DNA from: Ekhidna sp051379705
Lineage (GTDB): Bacteria > Bacteroidota > Bacteroidia > Cytophagales > Cyclobacteriaceae
DNA length: 64,000 bases
Reading direction: 5' to 3'
Assembly: GCF_051379705.1 (NCBI RefSeq)
Contig: NZ_CP179868.1
Coordinates: forward strand, 1,798,001 to 1,862,000
Made by a program: the position numbers and the translations under genes
In this document: piece after piece, positions 25,527 through 34,147 of the stretch
How the letters are laid out: each line of letters starts with the position of its first letter
Position numbering within the stretch: the stretch's first letter is position 1
The notes under the pieces: model-generated
What the model was told of the DNA's origin: nothing
What the model saw: the letters and a program-made list of their open reading frames with translations, nothing else
The model's database searches: none

Positions 25527-26549
25527 ATGGCATTTATTGATAAAGTACTCAAAGTCCCTTCTTATGGTTGGGCAGATGAAAATGGCGAACTGGTTGTACC
25601 AAGTACGAAACAGCTGTATAAAGAGTTCTTCTCCCGATTAAACTTTTTCAAAAACAGGAAAAATTGGATATCAGCGATCAGTTGGGTGATGGTATTTTGT
25701 CTATTTCTGTTTTTCATTCCATTTCTGGTGTACCATTTTAGTCTTGCAACGCTTCTCTTTTTTATTCTTTATGCGATGATAATAATGAGTACCCACGGCA
25801 CCATTTGGTTTCATAGATATTGTACGCACAAGGCCTACAAATTCTCACATCCTATATGGAGAATCATTACTCAAAACCTGGTCATTAAGACATTTCCTGA
25901 AGAGATTTACGTTATTTCTCACCATGTCCACCATGCTAAGTCTGATCTGCCAGGTGATCCTTATAATCCGAAAGGTGGTCTTATGTACTGCATGATGTCG
26001 GATGTAAATCACCAAAGTATAGCCGAAGATTTGAATGAACAAGATTATCAGAAAGCAGCTAATTTCATGGCTCATACAGGAGTTCGAATCAATTCATATA
26101 AGCAATATCAGAAATGGGGTTCTGTTGCCTCTCTTTCATATACACTTTCCCTTTGGGTTATAAATTGGGCAATATGGTACACTATTTTCTATGCTATTGG
26201 AGGACATGCAATAGCTACTGCTGCTTTCAGTGCAGCAATGTTTTGGTTTGTGCTGGTTCGAGCTTTTAATTACACAGGACATGGCAAGGGAGATGTGGCT
26301 CATAAGGAGGGTATTGATTTTGATAGAAGCAACTTATCAATCAATCAGACCAGACCTGGGTGGTTTTCTGGTGAATGGCACAATAATCACCATCTCTATC
26401 CTAGAAGTGCTCAGGCAGGATTTCTTCCATACCAATTAGACCTGGCATGGATCTATATTTATTGCCTGAATAAAATTGGAATGATCTCCTCATATAAGAA
26501 CAATAAAAGAGATTTTCTAGAGAAATACATTGATAAAGAAAAGGCCTAA
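25527..26549 (+). CDS. Acyl-CoA/fatty acid desaturase
   Basis: The 340-residue integral membrane protein has the three histidine boxes of delta-9-type desaturases: HRYCTH (96-101), HHVHH (132-136) and HNNHH (285-289), between about four membrane helices. It introduces a double bond in acyl chains and raises membrane fluidity. It converges on a cold-shock protein gene and shares its terminator, and both could serve adaptation to cold. Confidence 0.92.
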   Translation: MAFIDKVLKVPSYGWADENGELVVPSTKQLYKEFFSRLNFFKNRKNWISAISWVMVFCLFLFFIPFLVYHFSLATLLFFILYAMIIMSTHGTIWFHRYCTHKAYKFSHPIWRIITQNLVIKTFPEEIYVISHHVHHAKSDLPGDPYNPKGGLMYCMMSDVNHQSIAEDLNEQDYQKAANFMAHTGVRINSYKQYQKWGSVASLSYTLSLWVINWAIWYTIFYAIGGHAIATAAFSAAMFWFVLVRAFNYTGHGKGDVAHKEGIDFDRSNLSINQTRPGWFSGEWHNNHHLYPRSAQAGFLPYQLDLAWIYIYCLNKIGMISSYKNNKRDFLEKYIDKEKA

Positions 26550-26603
26550 CGTCAATATCATATTCAAATCATAATGCTATTCTTAAGTTGTAGCGCATAA
26601 AAA

Positions 26604-26627
26604 AACCATCATAATCGATGGTTTTTT
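26604..26627. terminator. Bidirectional terminator between desaturase and cold-shock genes
   Basis: AACCATC (26604-26610) and GATGGTT (26617-26623) form a stem flanked by A-run and T-run, so it can end both convergent transcripts. Confidence 0.8.
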
Positions 26628-26652
26628 TAAACTTGAATTCATGGATATTGCT

Positions 26653-26847
26653 TTAGCTAATCACCTTCACATTGACGGCATTCATGCCTTTTTTCCCTTT
26701 CTCAAGGTCAAAATTCACTCTATCATTTTCTTGTATTTCGTCTACCAATCCAGATTCGTGGACATATACATCTTCTCTCGAATCTGTAGGGCTAATAAAT
26801 CCAAATCCCTTGGAATTATTGAAAAACTTAACGGTTCCTTCTTTCAT
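26653..26847 (-). CDS. Cold-shock protein, CspA family
   Basis: The 64-residue OB-fold protein has the RNP1 motif KGFGFI and RNP2-like VYVHESG. It binds single-stranded RNA and DNA as an RNA chaperone. The leader of roughly 100 nt is AT-rich; no perfect -7 element was found. Confidence 0.93.
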   Translation of the reverse strand: MKEGTVKFFNNSKGFGFISPTDSREDVYVHESGLVDEIQENDRVNFDLEKGKKGMNAVNVKVIS

Positions 26848-27269
26848 TATATTACTATTTATTGTCTTACTGAGATTGAATTGTTAGGCAATTCTTAAAT
26901 CACATTTATCATTTTTAATTAACGCCTCCGTGTTGCTTAGACTCATGAATCAATCTCAAGGAAGTTCAGAATGAAATATCCGAAGACTTACTAGTTACTG
27001 GCTCCTTGCCTTCTAATGAGGAACTTGGTAGGAATGGAAGAAAATCTGGGGTTGTCTTAGATTCTTACGTAAGAACAATGAAGGTTAATCTTGTTCTCGT
27101 TCTTGAATAGCTAAGTAAAGCTACCTTAGAAAGCTGGCTATTCCTATGAATGCAGTTGATTGTTTGGAAGGGTAGTTCTAATGCAGTGGCTTGAACTATT
27201 CAGTGATTTATAAATCCTTTTTGCTCCAAGAATGCATTTTCGCTATTTCAGCATCCCTGAAATCATCAA
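26848..27269. other. 420-nt intergenic region with palindromes
   Basis: No supported gene. It contains a perfect 14-bp palindrome TTCTTACGTAAGAA (27062-27075) and a nested inverted repeat: GAATAGC/GCTATTC (27105-27111 with 27137-27143) enclosing CTAAG/CTTAG (27111-27115 with 27125-27129). A 53-codon open stretch (26949-27110) lacks a plausible start. It might hold a structured RNA or a gene remnant. Confidence 0.4.
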
Positions 27270-27824
27270 TTAAAGTACGCCTATCACATAACCTAGACCT
27301 ATTCCCAGCACTCCGACCACAATTTTATCGGTAAAACCATTCCACCAGATCCCCCTGATCTCTTGCTTCAATTTATTTATGGTCTGATCCATCTCTCCAA
27401 TCTGCTTTTTAAGGTCCTGATTATTCTTTGCAAGTTCAGAATTGTTCTGTTTTAATGAAGCAAGGTTTCTATCAAGGTCATTTAGTATCTGTTCCAGGTC
27501 TACATCTGCTTCCGCTGATGATGATTCCATTCGTTTTAGGAGTTTTGTTACTAATTTCTCGACCTCTTTAACCTTATCGAGCAAATCTTCATTGATGGTT
27601 TTTAGTTGGGCATTCGTCTTTCGAGTGTTTTCCAGTTGATCTAGTTTTTCATTTAGCAACACCGCTCTCTCCCGACTGATCAGATAAGCGGTATCTGCCT
27701 GTATTCTTACCAAATCTCCTTGCTTCAAAATCAGCTTTTGATCGCTGTTTCTAAACTTGATTTCCTGCCCTACTAGCGAGATAGAAATTGAAAAAAAGAA
27801 AATAAATAAATAGTGAGTTTTCAT
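27270..27824 (-). CDS. Exported coiled-coil protein with C-terminal membrane anchor
   Basis: The 184-residue product starts at ATG 27824, 4 nt after the stop of the upstream gene, and this start gives a signal peptide (MKTHYLFIFFFSISIS... VGQ). A short beta-rich part (about 20-50) precedes a long coiled coil (about 52-157) and a C-terminal membrane helix after a Trp-Trp (about 160-184). Function is unknown. With its neighbour it forms a pair of membrane-tethered coiled coils. Confidence 0.7.
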   Translation of the reverse strand: MKTHYLFIFFFSISISLVGQEIKFRNSDQKLILKQGDLVRIQADTAYLISRERAVLLNEKLDQLENTRKTNAQLKTINEDLLDKVKEVEKLVTKLLKRMESSSAEADVDLEQILNDLDRNLASLKQNNSELAKNNQDLKKQIGEMDQTINKLKQEIRGIWWNGFTDKIVVGVLGIGLGYVIGVL

Positions 27825-27828
27825 AAGT

Positions 27829-28233
27829 CTAAAATCTAAGGCCATCAAGATTTACTGTATCAGGAGGAATTGAAACATCGATCGTGTCGTATGCTGCCAC
27901 CAATTGTCCAAGTTCGTTACGAATATTGCTCAAGCTGTTATTTTGTGCTTTTGATATTGTGGCTAGCTTTTCCTTGAACTCTGATATTTGCGTCCTCGTA
28001 TTGCTGAACTCAGCGTAAAGGTTTACATATTTTTTTTCGAGCTCAATATATTCGGATTCCACTGCTTGAAGCGTGTCGATGCGAAGTTCCAGTTCTTGTG
28101 TCAGTTTTTTGGCTTCTCTCAATGAGGTTCTACCGAACAGTATGTTGAGGCCAAAGGTTAAGGCCAGGCCAACTACAACTACCGTTTGCCATTTCACTTG
28201 CCTGAAGGCATTCGTATTGAAAAACGTTTTCAT
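27829..28233 (-). CDS. Inner-membrane anchored coiled-coil protein
   Basis: The 134-residue product has a short basic N-terminus, one membrane helix (about 16-33) and a periplasmic coiled coil (about 38-112) followed by a Pro-containing tail. It is co-transcribed with the gene starting 4 nt downstream. The layout resembles an inner-membrane spanin, but no lysis genes are nearby and the match is only structural. Function is unknown. Confidence 0.7.
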   Translation of the reverse strand: MKTFFNTNAFRQVKWQTVVVVGLALTFGLNILFGRTSLREAKKLTQELELRIDTLQAVESEYIELEKKYVNLYAEFSNTRTQISEFKEKLATISKAQNNSLSNIRNELGQLVAAYDTIDVSIPPDTVNLDGLRF

Positions 28234-28522
28234 GAGTAGGTGTTTGAGGTTAAAGGTGGCAAGTTACCATCCTAGGTTTCACATGCTATGTGATATTAAA
28301 AATAACGTAATCATGCTTAGTTTCCCTAAAAATCTTAAAATGCTCGTAACCAATCTTCAAATAATTCTATTTAGTGAATTGTTCAAGAAAAAGTAATCAG
28401 ATCAATAAGCCTCTTCACCTTAGTTCTTTCCAGCATAATCGAATTTTCTTCAAAAAAGCCACATGTCAAATCATATTTCACCTCTGCTTTCTTAACTTTA
28501 GAATCTAATTCATCGCTAACCA
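28234..28522. other. Intergenic region between divergent coiled-coil and response-regulator genes
   Basis: Nothing coding is seen. A near-consensus -7 element TAACTTTA (28492-28499) lies 23 nt before the response-regulator start. Confidence 0.4.
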
Positions 28523-28918
28523 TTGGAAACTTTTAAGAAGGTACTATTAATCGACGATGATGATATCGTTAATTCAATCAACTCGGTAATCATCAAACAC
28601 GCCAAATTTGCTAATGAGGTTGAGTCTATCAACAATGTTCCGGGTGCCATCGAGTTACTAAATCAGATTAAGTCATCTCAGGACTCCCCAGATGTGATTT
28701 TCTTAGATTTGAATATGCCCGGTCAGGACGGCTGGGATTTCATTGAAGAATATGAGAAACTAAACATGAATGGATCTACGAAGGTCATAATGCTTACCTC
28801 CTCTATTTCTGCAAAGGATGAAGAAAGAGCATCCTCTTCAAATTGCATTACAGCGTTTATTTCTAAACCTCTGTCTCCAGAGCTCCTGGAAAATATCTAC
28901 GAAAGCCACTTGGTTTAA
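28523..28918 (+). CDS. Single-domain response regulator (CheY-like)
   Basis: The 131-residue product is a receiver domain only: acidic pocket Asp11-Asp13 (LLIDDDD), phospho-acceptor Asp62 (FLDLNMPG), Thr92 (MLTSS) and Lys115 (ISKPL). There is no output domain. The start is TTG at 28523, which gives METFKKVLLIDDDD; no ATG precedes the core. It converges on the histidine kinase gene with 6 nt between stops, and probably receives phosphate from the kinases next door. Confidence 0.85.
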   Translation: METFKKVLLIDDDDIVNSINSVIIKHAKFANEVESINNVPGAIELLNQIKSSQDSPDVIFLDLNMPGQDGWDFIEEYEKLNMNGSTKVIMLTSSISAKDEERASSSNCITAFISKPLSPELLENIYESHLV

Positions 28919-28924
28919 ACTTTA

Positions 28925-30451
28925 TTAATTCAGACGTAGCGCGAATGTAGCGCCCTTTCGAGGTTCACTCTCCACTCTTACACCACCTCTGTGATAGTCT
29001 ATAATTGTCTTGATTATATACAAGCCAAGTCCAGATCCGTCTACATGAGAATGCAGCCTGGTATAAGGTCTGAATATTTCATTCTTGAACTTAATGGCAT
29101 CAAAACCAAGGCCATTGTCTTTAAAGATGATGGTTGTATGACCGCTAACCTGTTTGGACTTTATTCTTATTTGTAAAGGCTTCTCAGGATCACGATAGGA
29201 TAAAGAATTTAAAAGCAAATGCTTGAATATGGCCTTCAATTGTGACTTTGGATAATGAATCAAAGGTGCTTCTGAGAAATCTTTCTTGATAGCTGCATTT
29301 GAGCTTTTGATCTTACCGAGATGATTCGAAACAACTTCTTTGAGCACCTCATCAATGTCTAATTCTTCACCGTCGGATGACAATTCCTCTCGAATTTTAT
29401 TTACCTCAACAAGAGAAGTCACAGTTTTTTCTAGCTGCTGGTTGGTTTTTCTGGCGTTGTTGAGAATCGCCTTGTAATTCGACTGGTTAAGATTCTCTTT
29501 CCCGAGCATCTCTAGCAAAGAACCCAAATTGGTAATGGGCGCTTTTAGATCATCTGCTGTGCTGTATGAAAAATGGATGAATTGTTCAATTTCTGCCTGA
29601 GAATAGGCTAAGCGATCTGCCATGCCATTAAATGACTCTACAATGTCGCTAGTTATGCTGTTTGAGCTCAATTTAATCTTTGCATCGTAGTTTCCTGATC
29701 CTATCCTTTCAGCTCCGGTTCTTATATCCTCCAACGGACGCCAAATGCGATAACTAAAAGTATAGACAGCTAAAAGGGACAATATCACAAACAATAAGGT
29801 GAGTGTAACAATCCACTTCATAGAAAGCACTTCTTCTTGCTCTACTACTTTCACCAATGCTTCAGTAAACATTTCATGACGCATCAAAACTCCCTCCACT
29901 TGCTTGTTGAATTGATCTTCTTCTGCTTCTACCCGCTCTGAGGCAAACACAGCTTCTTCAATTCTTCTTTCCTCCAATAAGTTGATTACTTCCAAAGCAT
30001 GTGTTTCATAACTGGTATGATCGCTTTCCAGCTTCTTTATAGAGAGAAGTAAACCCTTTAATTTGATGCGCTGCGCCTCCTGCTGTGTTTGTTTCAATGC
30101 ATCCGTGACTTCCTGTTCGGCCTCTAGTAAATCAACATCTACCAACTGTGCTAAATATCTAAAGGTACTGTCTGCCTCAGCAAAGCCCTGAAGAGCGATA
30201 TCACTATTGGTTTCAAGCTCCTCAGAATACCTTATTGCTCTTTCAAATGCAATCGCTTGCTCCAATTGATTCGTTTCAATTTGAGTCAGAATTTCTATGA
30301 TTGGTAAATCAATATTGGCGACATCATCAATGTCTTTATGAGTGGCCACAATTCTGAGTAGGCTAAAAGCGCCAATTATCAAAATCAGGAAAATGATAAA
30401 GGTGCTTCGGCGAAGAATTATTTCTTTAATTCGATTAGGTCTTCGGGTCAT
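28925..30451 (-). CDS. Membrane histidine kinase with phospho-acceptor His replaced by Asp
   Basis: The 508-residue product has a membrane helix (about 15-33), a helical periplasmic sensor (about 40-210), a second helix (about 212-233), HAMP (about 233-285), a dimerisation domain and an HATPase domain with Asn415 (N-box), DNGLG (445-449) and GSGLGL (472-477). In the H-box the usual F-x-Y-x-x-S-H-D-L reads FSYSTADDL: position 300 is Asp (codon at 29552-29554), not His. The ATPase core looks intact. It is 36 nt downstream of a GAF-DHp gene that retains the His. Confidence 0.9.
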   Translation of the reverse strand: MTRRPNRIKEIILRRSTFIIFLILIIGAFSLLRIVATHKDIDDVANIDLPIIEILTQIETNQLEQAIAFERAIRYSEELETNSDIALQGFAEADSTFRYLAQLVDVDLLEAEQEVTDALKQTQQEAQRIKLKGLLLSIKKLESDHTSYETHALEVINLLEERRIEEAVFASERVEAEEDQFNKQVEGVLMRHEMFTEALVKVVEQEEVLSMKWIVTLTLLFVILSLLAVYTFSYRIWRPLEDIRTGAERIGSGNYDAKIKLSSNSITSDIVESFNGMADRLAYSQAEIEQFIHFSYSTADDLKAPITNLGSLLEMLGKENLNQSNYKAILNNARKTNQQLEKTVTSLVEVNKIREELSSDGEELDIDEVLKEVVSNHLGKIKSSNAAIKKDFSEAPLIHYPKSQLKAIFKHLLLNSLSYRDPEKPLQIRIKSKQVSGHTTIIFKDNGLGFDAIKFKNEIFRPYTRLHSHVDGSGLGLYIIKTIIDYHRGGVRVESEPRKGATFALRLN

Positions 30452-30487
30452 GGTGAATGCTCGAGCGTAATTTCAGGTTTGGAGCGA

Positions 30488-31276
30488 CTAATCTAATTCA
30501 ATTTTGGCGGTCATGACTCGAATAGCATCATCAAGATTCATCGTTTCAATTTTTAACTGCTGAAGAAGCTCTTCGTAAGTCTCTCTGCTTTCCCAGTTTA
30601 ATTTAATCAAATCAATCAGTGCGAGTATGGTAGAGAGCGGGTGCCTGATACTATGTGAGGTGTAAAAAGCGTGATCAGAAAGCTTACGTGCGAGTTTTTC
30701 TTTCTCCCTTTCTTCGCCTTTTAGCGAGCTCAGTTCATTTCTATGGAGAAAGTCTTCTTTCAAACGCAATAAAGCATCGTAGCATTGGCTGATCATAGAG
30801 GCGCCTGTAATTAGAATGAGTTTGTCCTGATCTGCAAAATCTTTGTTGGCTTGCCACTCTACTGAAATAACTCCAAAAAGCCTATTGTCATTCCAAACCT
30901 GGATGCAGGCCCAGGATCTTAGACGATTTTTAAGCAAGTAATCAATGGCGAATTCCTCATAATTCTCGGTGGAATCATTACTCTCAATATAGATAAACTC
31001 TTGCTCCTTTAGTTGCTCCATAAATGCTGGGAAACTTGCCTTATCTAGTGCTTGACCAACAGACGGACGATTACTTTCCGTATCAAAAGACTGAATACTT
31101 TCAAATTCATCTTTCTCTGAGCGATAAAGCCAAAATGAAGCGCGAGAGGCACTTGTTGATTTACACACAACAGGAATCAGTTCAATAACAAAGTCTTTAA
31201 ACTTTCCGCCCTGCAAAGCTTCCGATCTGGTAAGCTCCAATATAGCATCTGCTTTCTGCGTGTTTTGTTGATTCAT
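30488..31276 (-). CDS. GAF-domain protein with a DHp (phospho-acceptor) domain but no ATPase domain
   Basis: The 262-residue product has a GAF domain (about 10-170) and a C-terminal two-helix dimerisation domain (about 185-262). The latter carries the H-box FYTSHSIRHPL with His208 at the phospho-acceptor position. It ends before any N-, G1- or G2-box, so it cannot bind ATP by the usual domain. It is followed 36 nt later by a kinase with a complete ATPase domain but no H-box His. No membrane segment is seen. GAF ligands cannot be predicted. Confidence 0.85.
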   Translation of the reverse strand: MNQQNTQKADAILELTRSEALQGGKFKDFVIELIPVVCKSTSASRASFWLYRSEKDEFESIQSFDTESNRPSVGQALDKASFPAFMEQLKEQEFIYIESNDSTENYEEFAIDYLLKNRLRSWACIQVWNDNRLFGVISVEWQANKDFADQDKLILITGASMISQCYDALLRLKEDFLHRNELSSLKGEEREKEKLARKLSDHAFYTSHSIRHPLSTILALIDLIKLNWESRETYEELLQQLKIETMNLDDAIRVMTAKIELD

Positions 31277-31329
31277 AAATGTCTGAAAAATGAAGGTATA
31301 GAAGATATTCGAAAAAAGGAATCTTCAAT

Positions 31330-31749
31330 CTATTTAGCAAATAGATCCTCATCGTTTTTAAACGCTTTAAACTCCAGTGCGTTTCCAGATGGATCAGAAA
31401 AAAACATCGTTGCCTGCTCGCCAACCTCACCTTCAAACCTTACATAGGGTTCTATGATAAAACTCACTTTAGCCGCTTTTAGCCTTGCAGACAATGACTC
31501 CCAATCTGACCATTCAAGAACAACACCAAAATGAGGAACTGGAACAGCCTTATCATCGACCGGATTGACATTTGCTTTATCAATGTTATCTACTTTATGG
31601 ATGACAAACTGGTGGCCGTAAAAATTAAAATCTACCCAGCAATCAGATGAACGACCTTCGTCAAAACCCATAACCTCCCTGTAAAAGACTCGGGTTTCCT
31701 CTAAGTCTTTTACCGGAACGGCTAAATGAAATGGTCGTAAAGTACTCAT
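31330..31749 (-). CDS. VOC-family (glyoxalase/dioxygenase-fold) protein
   Basis: The 139-residue product has two beta-alpha-beta-beta-beta modules, beginning FHLAVPVKDLEETRVFYREVMGF and ending FFSDPSGNALEFKAF, with metal-ligand candidates His8, His79-region and Glu near the C-terminus. The family includes glyoxalases, isomerases and resistance proteins, so the reaction is not assignable. Its ATG overlaps the pruA stop (TAATG), so it is probably co-translated. Confidence 0.85.
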   Translation of the reverse strand: MSTLRPFHLAVPVKDLEETRVFYREVMGFDEGRSSDCWVDFNFYGHQFVIHKVDNIDKANVNPVDDKAVPVPHFGVVLEWSDWESLSARLKAAKVSFIIEPYVRFEGEVGEQATMFFSDPSGNALEFKAFKNDEDLFAK

Positions 31750-33374
31750 TACCCTAAAAATGGATATCTGTAATCAGTTGGTGAAACAAACGTTTCCTTG
31801 ATCGTTCGCGCACTTACCCATCTCATCAAGTTCATCATTGCTCCGGCTTTATCGTTAGTACCAGAACCTCTTGCACCACCAAATGGCTGTTGTCCAACCA
31901 CGGCTCCAGTTGGCTTATCGTTAATGTAGAAGTTGCCTGCAGCATTTCTAAGCTTGTATGTAGCTAAATCAACCGCGTATCTGTCTTTGCTAAAAATAGC
32001 TCCTGTAAGTGCATAAGGAGAGGTTTGATCCACAACATCAAGTGTTTCTTCAAACTTGTTCTCATCATATACATGAATAGTGAGTACCGGACCGAAGATT
32101 TCTTCACACATGGTTCTGTACTTAGGATCTTTTGCTTCTATCACAGTCGGCTCAACAAACCACCCTTTAGAATCATCGTAGTTTCCACCTGCAATTATCT
32201 CTGCATCTTTATCTGCTTTGGCCTGATCGATATACGCCGAAATTTTCTTGAAAGCCACTCCATCTATTACCGCGTTAACAAAGTTTGATGGGTCTTCAGG
32301 AGATCCCATTTTGATTGATTTCAAATCCTCAATCATGAATTTCTTTACGTCGGCCCAAAGGTTTGATGGCACATACGCTCTAGACGCAGCGCTACATTTT
32401 TGTCCCTGAAATTCGAAGGCCCCTCTAACTAGACCAGTTGCTAGTTCTTTTGCGTCTGCAGATTTATGAGCAACAACAAAGTCTTTTCCTCCAGTCTCAC
32501 CAACAATTCTCGGATAAGTCTTGTAGGTATCAAGGTTTGCTCCAATGGTTTTCCAAAGAGTTTTAAATACACCTGTACTTCCCGTGAAGTGTAATCCAGC
32601 AAAGTCAGGATGATTAAATACAACATCTCCCGCCACGGGTCCATCCACATATATAAGGTTGATTACGCCATCAGGTAATCCTGCTTTTTTGAATACCTCC
32701 ATAATTACCTGTGCAGAATAAACTTGCGTATAACTTGGTTTCCACACGATGGTATTTCCAAGCATGGCAGGTGCCGCTGGTAAGTTTCCGGAAATGGCCG
32801 TAAAGTTGAATGGAGTAATAGCGAAAAGGAATCCTTCAAGTGGTCTATATTCCATCCTGTTCCAAATACCTTCAGAAGAGATTGGCTGCTGCATATACAG
32901 CTCCTGCATAAATGAGACATTGAATCTTAAAAAATCAATAAACTCACAAGCCGCATCTATTTCAGCCTGATGCACATTTTTTCCTTGTCCCAACATAGTA
33001 GCCGCATTGATCTTGGCTCTGTAAGGTCCGGCGATTAAGTCTGCCGCCTTCAGAAAGATGCTCGCTCTATTTTCCCAAGTCATTTTCTCCCAATCTTGCT
33101 TTGCGCCAAGGGCTGCATCAATTGCACCCTTAACGTGAGAGGCGTCTCCCTCAGAAAAATGACCAAGCACGTGCTGATGATCGTGTGGGCAGGTCATTGG
33201 TATTTTGTTGTCTGTATGAACCTCCTTATCGCCAATGTACATTGGCACTTCGATTTGCTGGTTATACATCTCTTTATATTTAGCCAATAGCTCTTCACGC
33301 GGTGCAGTTCCGGGAGCATAACTTAGAATTGGCTCATTGATTGGTTCAGGTATAAAAAAATTTCCTTTTGGCAT
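31749..33374 (-). CDS. pruA: L-glutamate gamma-semialdehyde (1-pyrroline-5-carboxylate) dehydrogenase
   Basis: The 541-residue product is the long eukaryote-like form of P5C dehydrogenase, with Glu293 (GETGGKD) and catalytic Cys327 (FQGQKCSAAS). It oxidises the proline breakdown intermediate to glutamate with NAD. It is the first gene of a minus-strand unit running into the VOC gene and probably the two kinase-like genes. A perfect -7 element sits 26 nt upstream of its ATG. No proline dehydrogenase gene is in the window. Confidence 0.93.
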   Translation of the reverse strand: MPKGNFFIPEPINEPILSYAPGTAPREELLAKYKEMYNQQIEVPMYIGDKEVHTDNKIPMTCPHDHQHVLGHFSEGDASHVKGAIDAALGAKQDWEKMTWENRASIFLKAADLIAGPYRAKINAATMLGQGKNVHQAEIDAACEFIDFLRFNVSFMQELYMQQPISSEGIWNRMEYRPLEGFLFAITPFNFTAISGNLPAAPAMLGNTIVWKPSYTQVYSAQVIMEVFKKAGLPDGVINLIYVDGPVAGDVVFNHPDFAGLHFTGSTGVFKTLWKTIGANLDTYKTYPRIVGETGGKDFVVAHKSADAKELATGLVRGAFEFQGQKCSAASRAYVPSNLWADVKKFMIEDLKSIKMGSPEDPSNFVNAVIDGVAFKKISAYIDQAKADKDAEIIAGGNYDDSKGWFVEPTVIEAKDPKYRTMCEEIFGPVLTIHVYDENKFEETLDVVDQTSPYALTGAIFSKDRYAVDLATYKLRNAAGNFYINDKPTGAVVGQQPFGGARGSGTNDKAGAMMNLMRWVSARTIKETFVSPTDYRYPFLG

Positions 33375-33400
33375 CTCTCTTTCATTTATAGATAGGAGCG

Positions 33401-33408
33401 CAAAAGTA
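33401..33408 (-). promoter_or_regulatory. -7 promoter element of pruA
   Basis: The minus strand reads TACTTTTG, a perfect TAnnTTTG, 26 nt before the ATG at 33374. Confidence 0.5.
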
Positions 33409-33460
33409 AGGCGAATAGTTCAAAAAAAATCCTGTGAGAGAGTCAGAAATATCTTGTGAT

Positions 33461-34147
33461 CTAAAGTAGCTTCAAAAGCTCCATGTGAGATTGAATGGTA
33501 AAATCCGCTAATGATTTTTTTCTTCCGGAAGGATCATAAAATACTGTTTTCATCCCAAAATCTCTTGCTCCCTGAATGTCTGTACGCGGGTTGTCTCCTA
33601 TCATGATGCTCTCAGACTTTCCTGCCTGTGCTTCTTTTAAAGAATATTCAAAAATCCCTGGGCTTGGTTTACGTGAATCTGAGCACTCAGATGTCACCAT
33701 CACCTTAAAGAATTTTGTAATGCCTGAGCTACTTAATTTCCTGTTTTGAGCATCTAAAAATCCATTTGTAATGATGTGAAGTTCATACTTGCCAGATAGA
33801 TAATGAAGTGCGGTCAGTGCATCTTCCATTAGGTATGGCTTCTGAGAGCAATTATTCAGAAAGTAAGCGGACGCTTCTTCGGATTTTATTTCATCTATCC
33901 CGGTCGAAGTAAATATCTCGCTAAACCTTTGTGTTTTTATGTATTCACGATCAATCAAACCGTCATTGTATTTGACCCATAGTTTGTTATTTACTTCATA
34001 AAAAGTGTTGACAAACTTCTTTATGGTCAGACCGGATTTGGATAATTCCAACTGAGTATAAATTTCCGACAAAGTTTCATGAGCGCTTCGATCGTAATCC
34101 CACAGTGTATGATCAAGATCGAAGAAAATGTGTTTGATTCCCTTCAC
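33461..34147 (-). CDS. YjjG-family HAD nucleotidase
   Basis: The 228-residue product has HAD motif I FFDLDHTLWD (Asp10, Asp12), motif II ITNG, and the late GDNPRTDIQGA. It belongs to the YjjG group, which dephosphorylates non-canonical pyrimidine nucleotides. The start is GTG at 34147, overlapping the ArsR-type gene stop as GTGA (34144-34147), so the two are translated together. Confidence 0.88.
   Translation of the reverse strand: MKGIKHIFFDLDHTLWDYDRSAHETLSEIYTQLELSKSGLTIKKFVNTFYEVNNKLWVKYNDGLIDREYIKTQRFSEIFTSTGIDEIKSEEASAYFLNNCSQKPYLMEDALTALHYLSGKYELHIITNGFLDAQNRKLSSSGITKFFKVMVTSECSDSRKPSPGIFEYSLKEAQAGKSESIMIGDNPRTDIQGARDFGMKTVFYDPSGRKKSLADFTIQSHMELLKLL

Noticed and set aside
26949..27110. 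A 53-codon open stretch containing LPSNEELGRNGRKSG
   Set aside because: It follows a TGA and has no start codon until near its end; no homology is recognisable, so it was left as intergenic.
27270..28233. Prophage lysis module (holin/spanin)
   Set aside because: Topology alone resembles spanins; no endolysin, holin, capsid or tail gene is in the neighbourhood.
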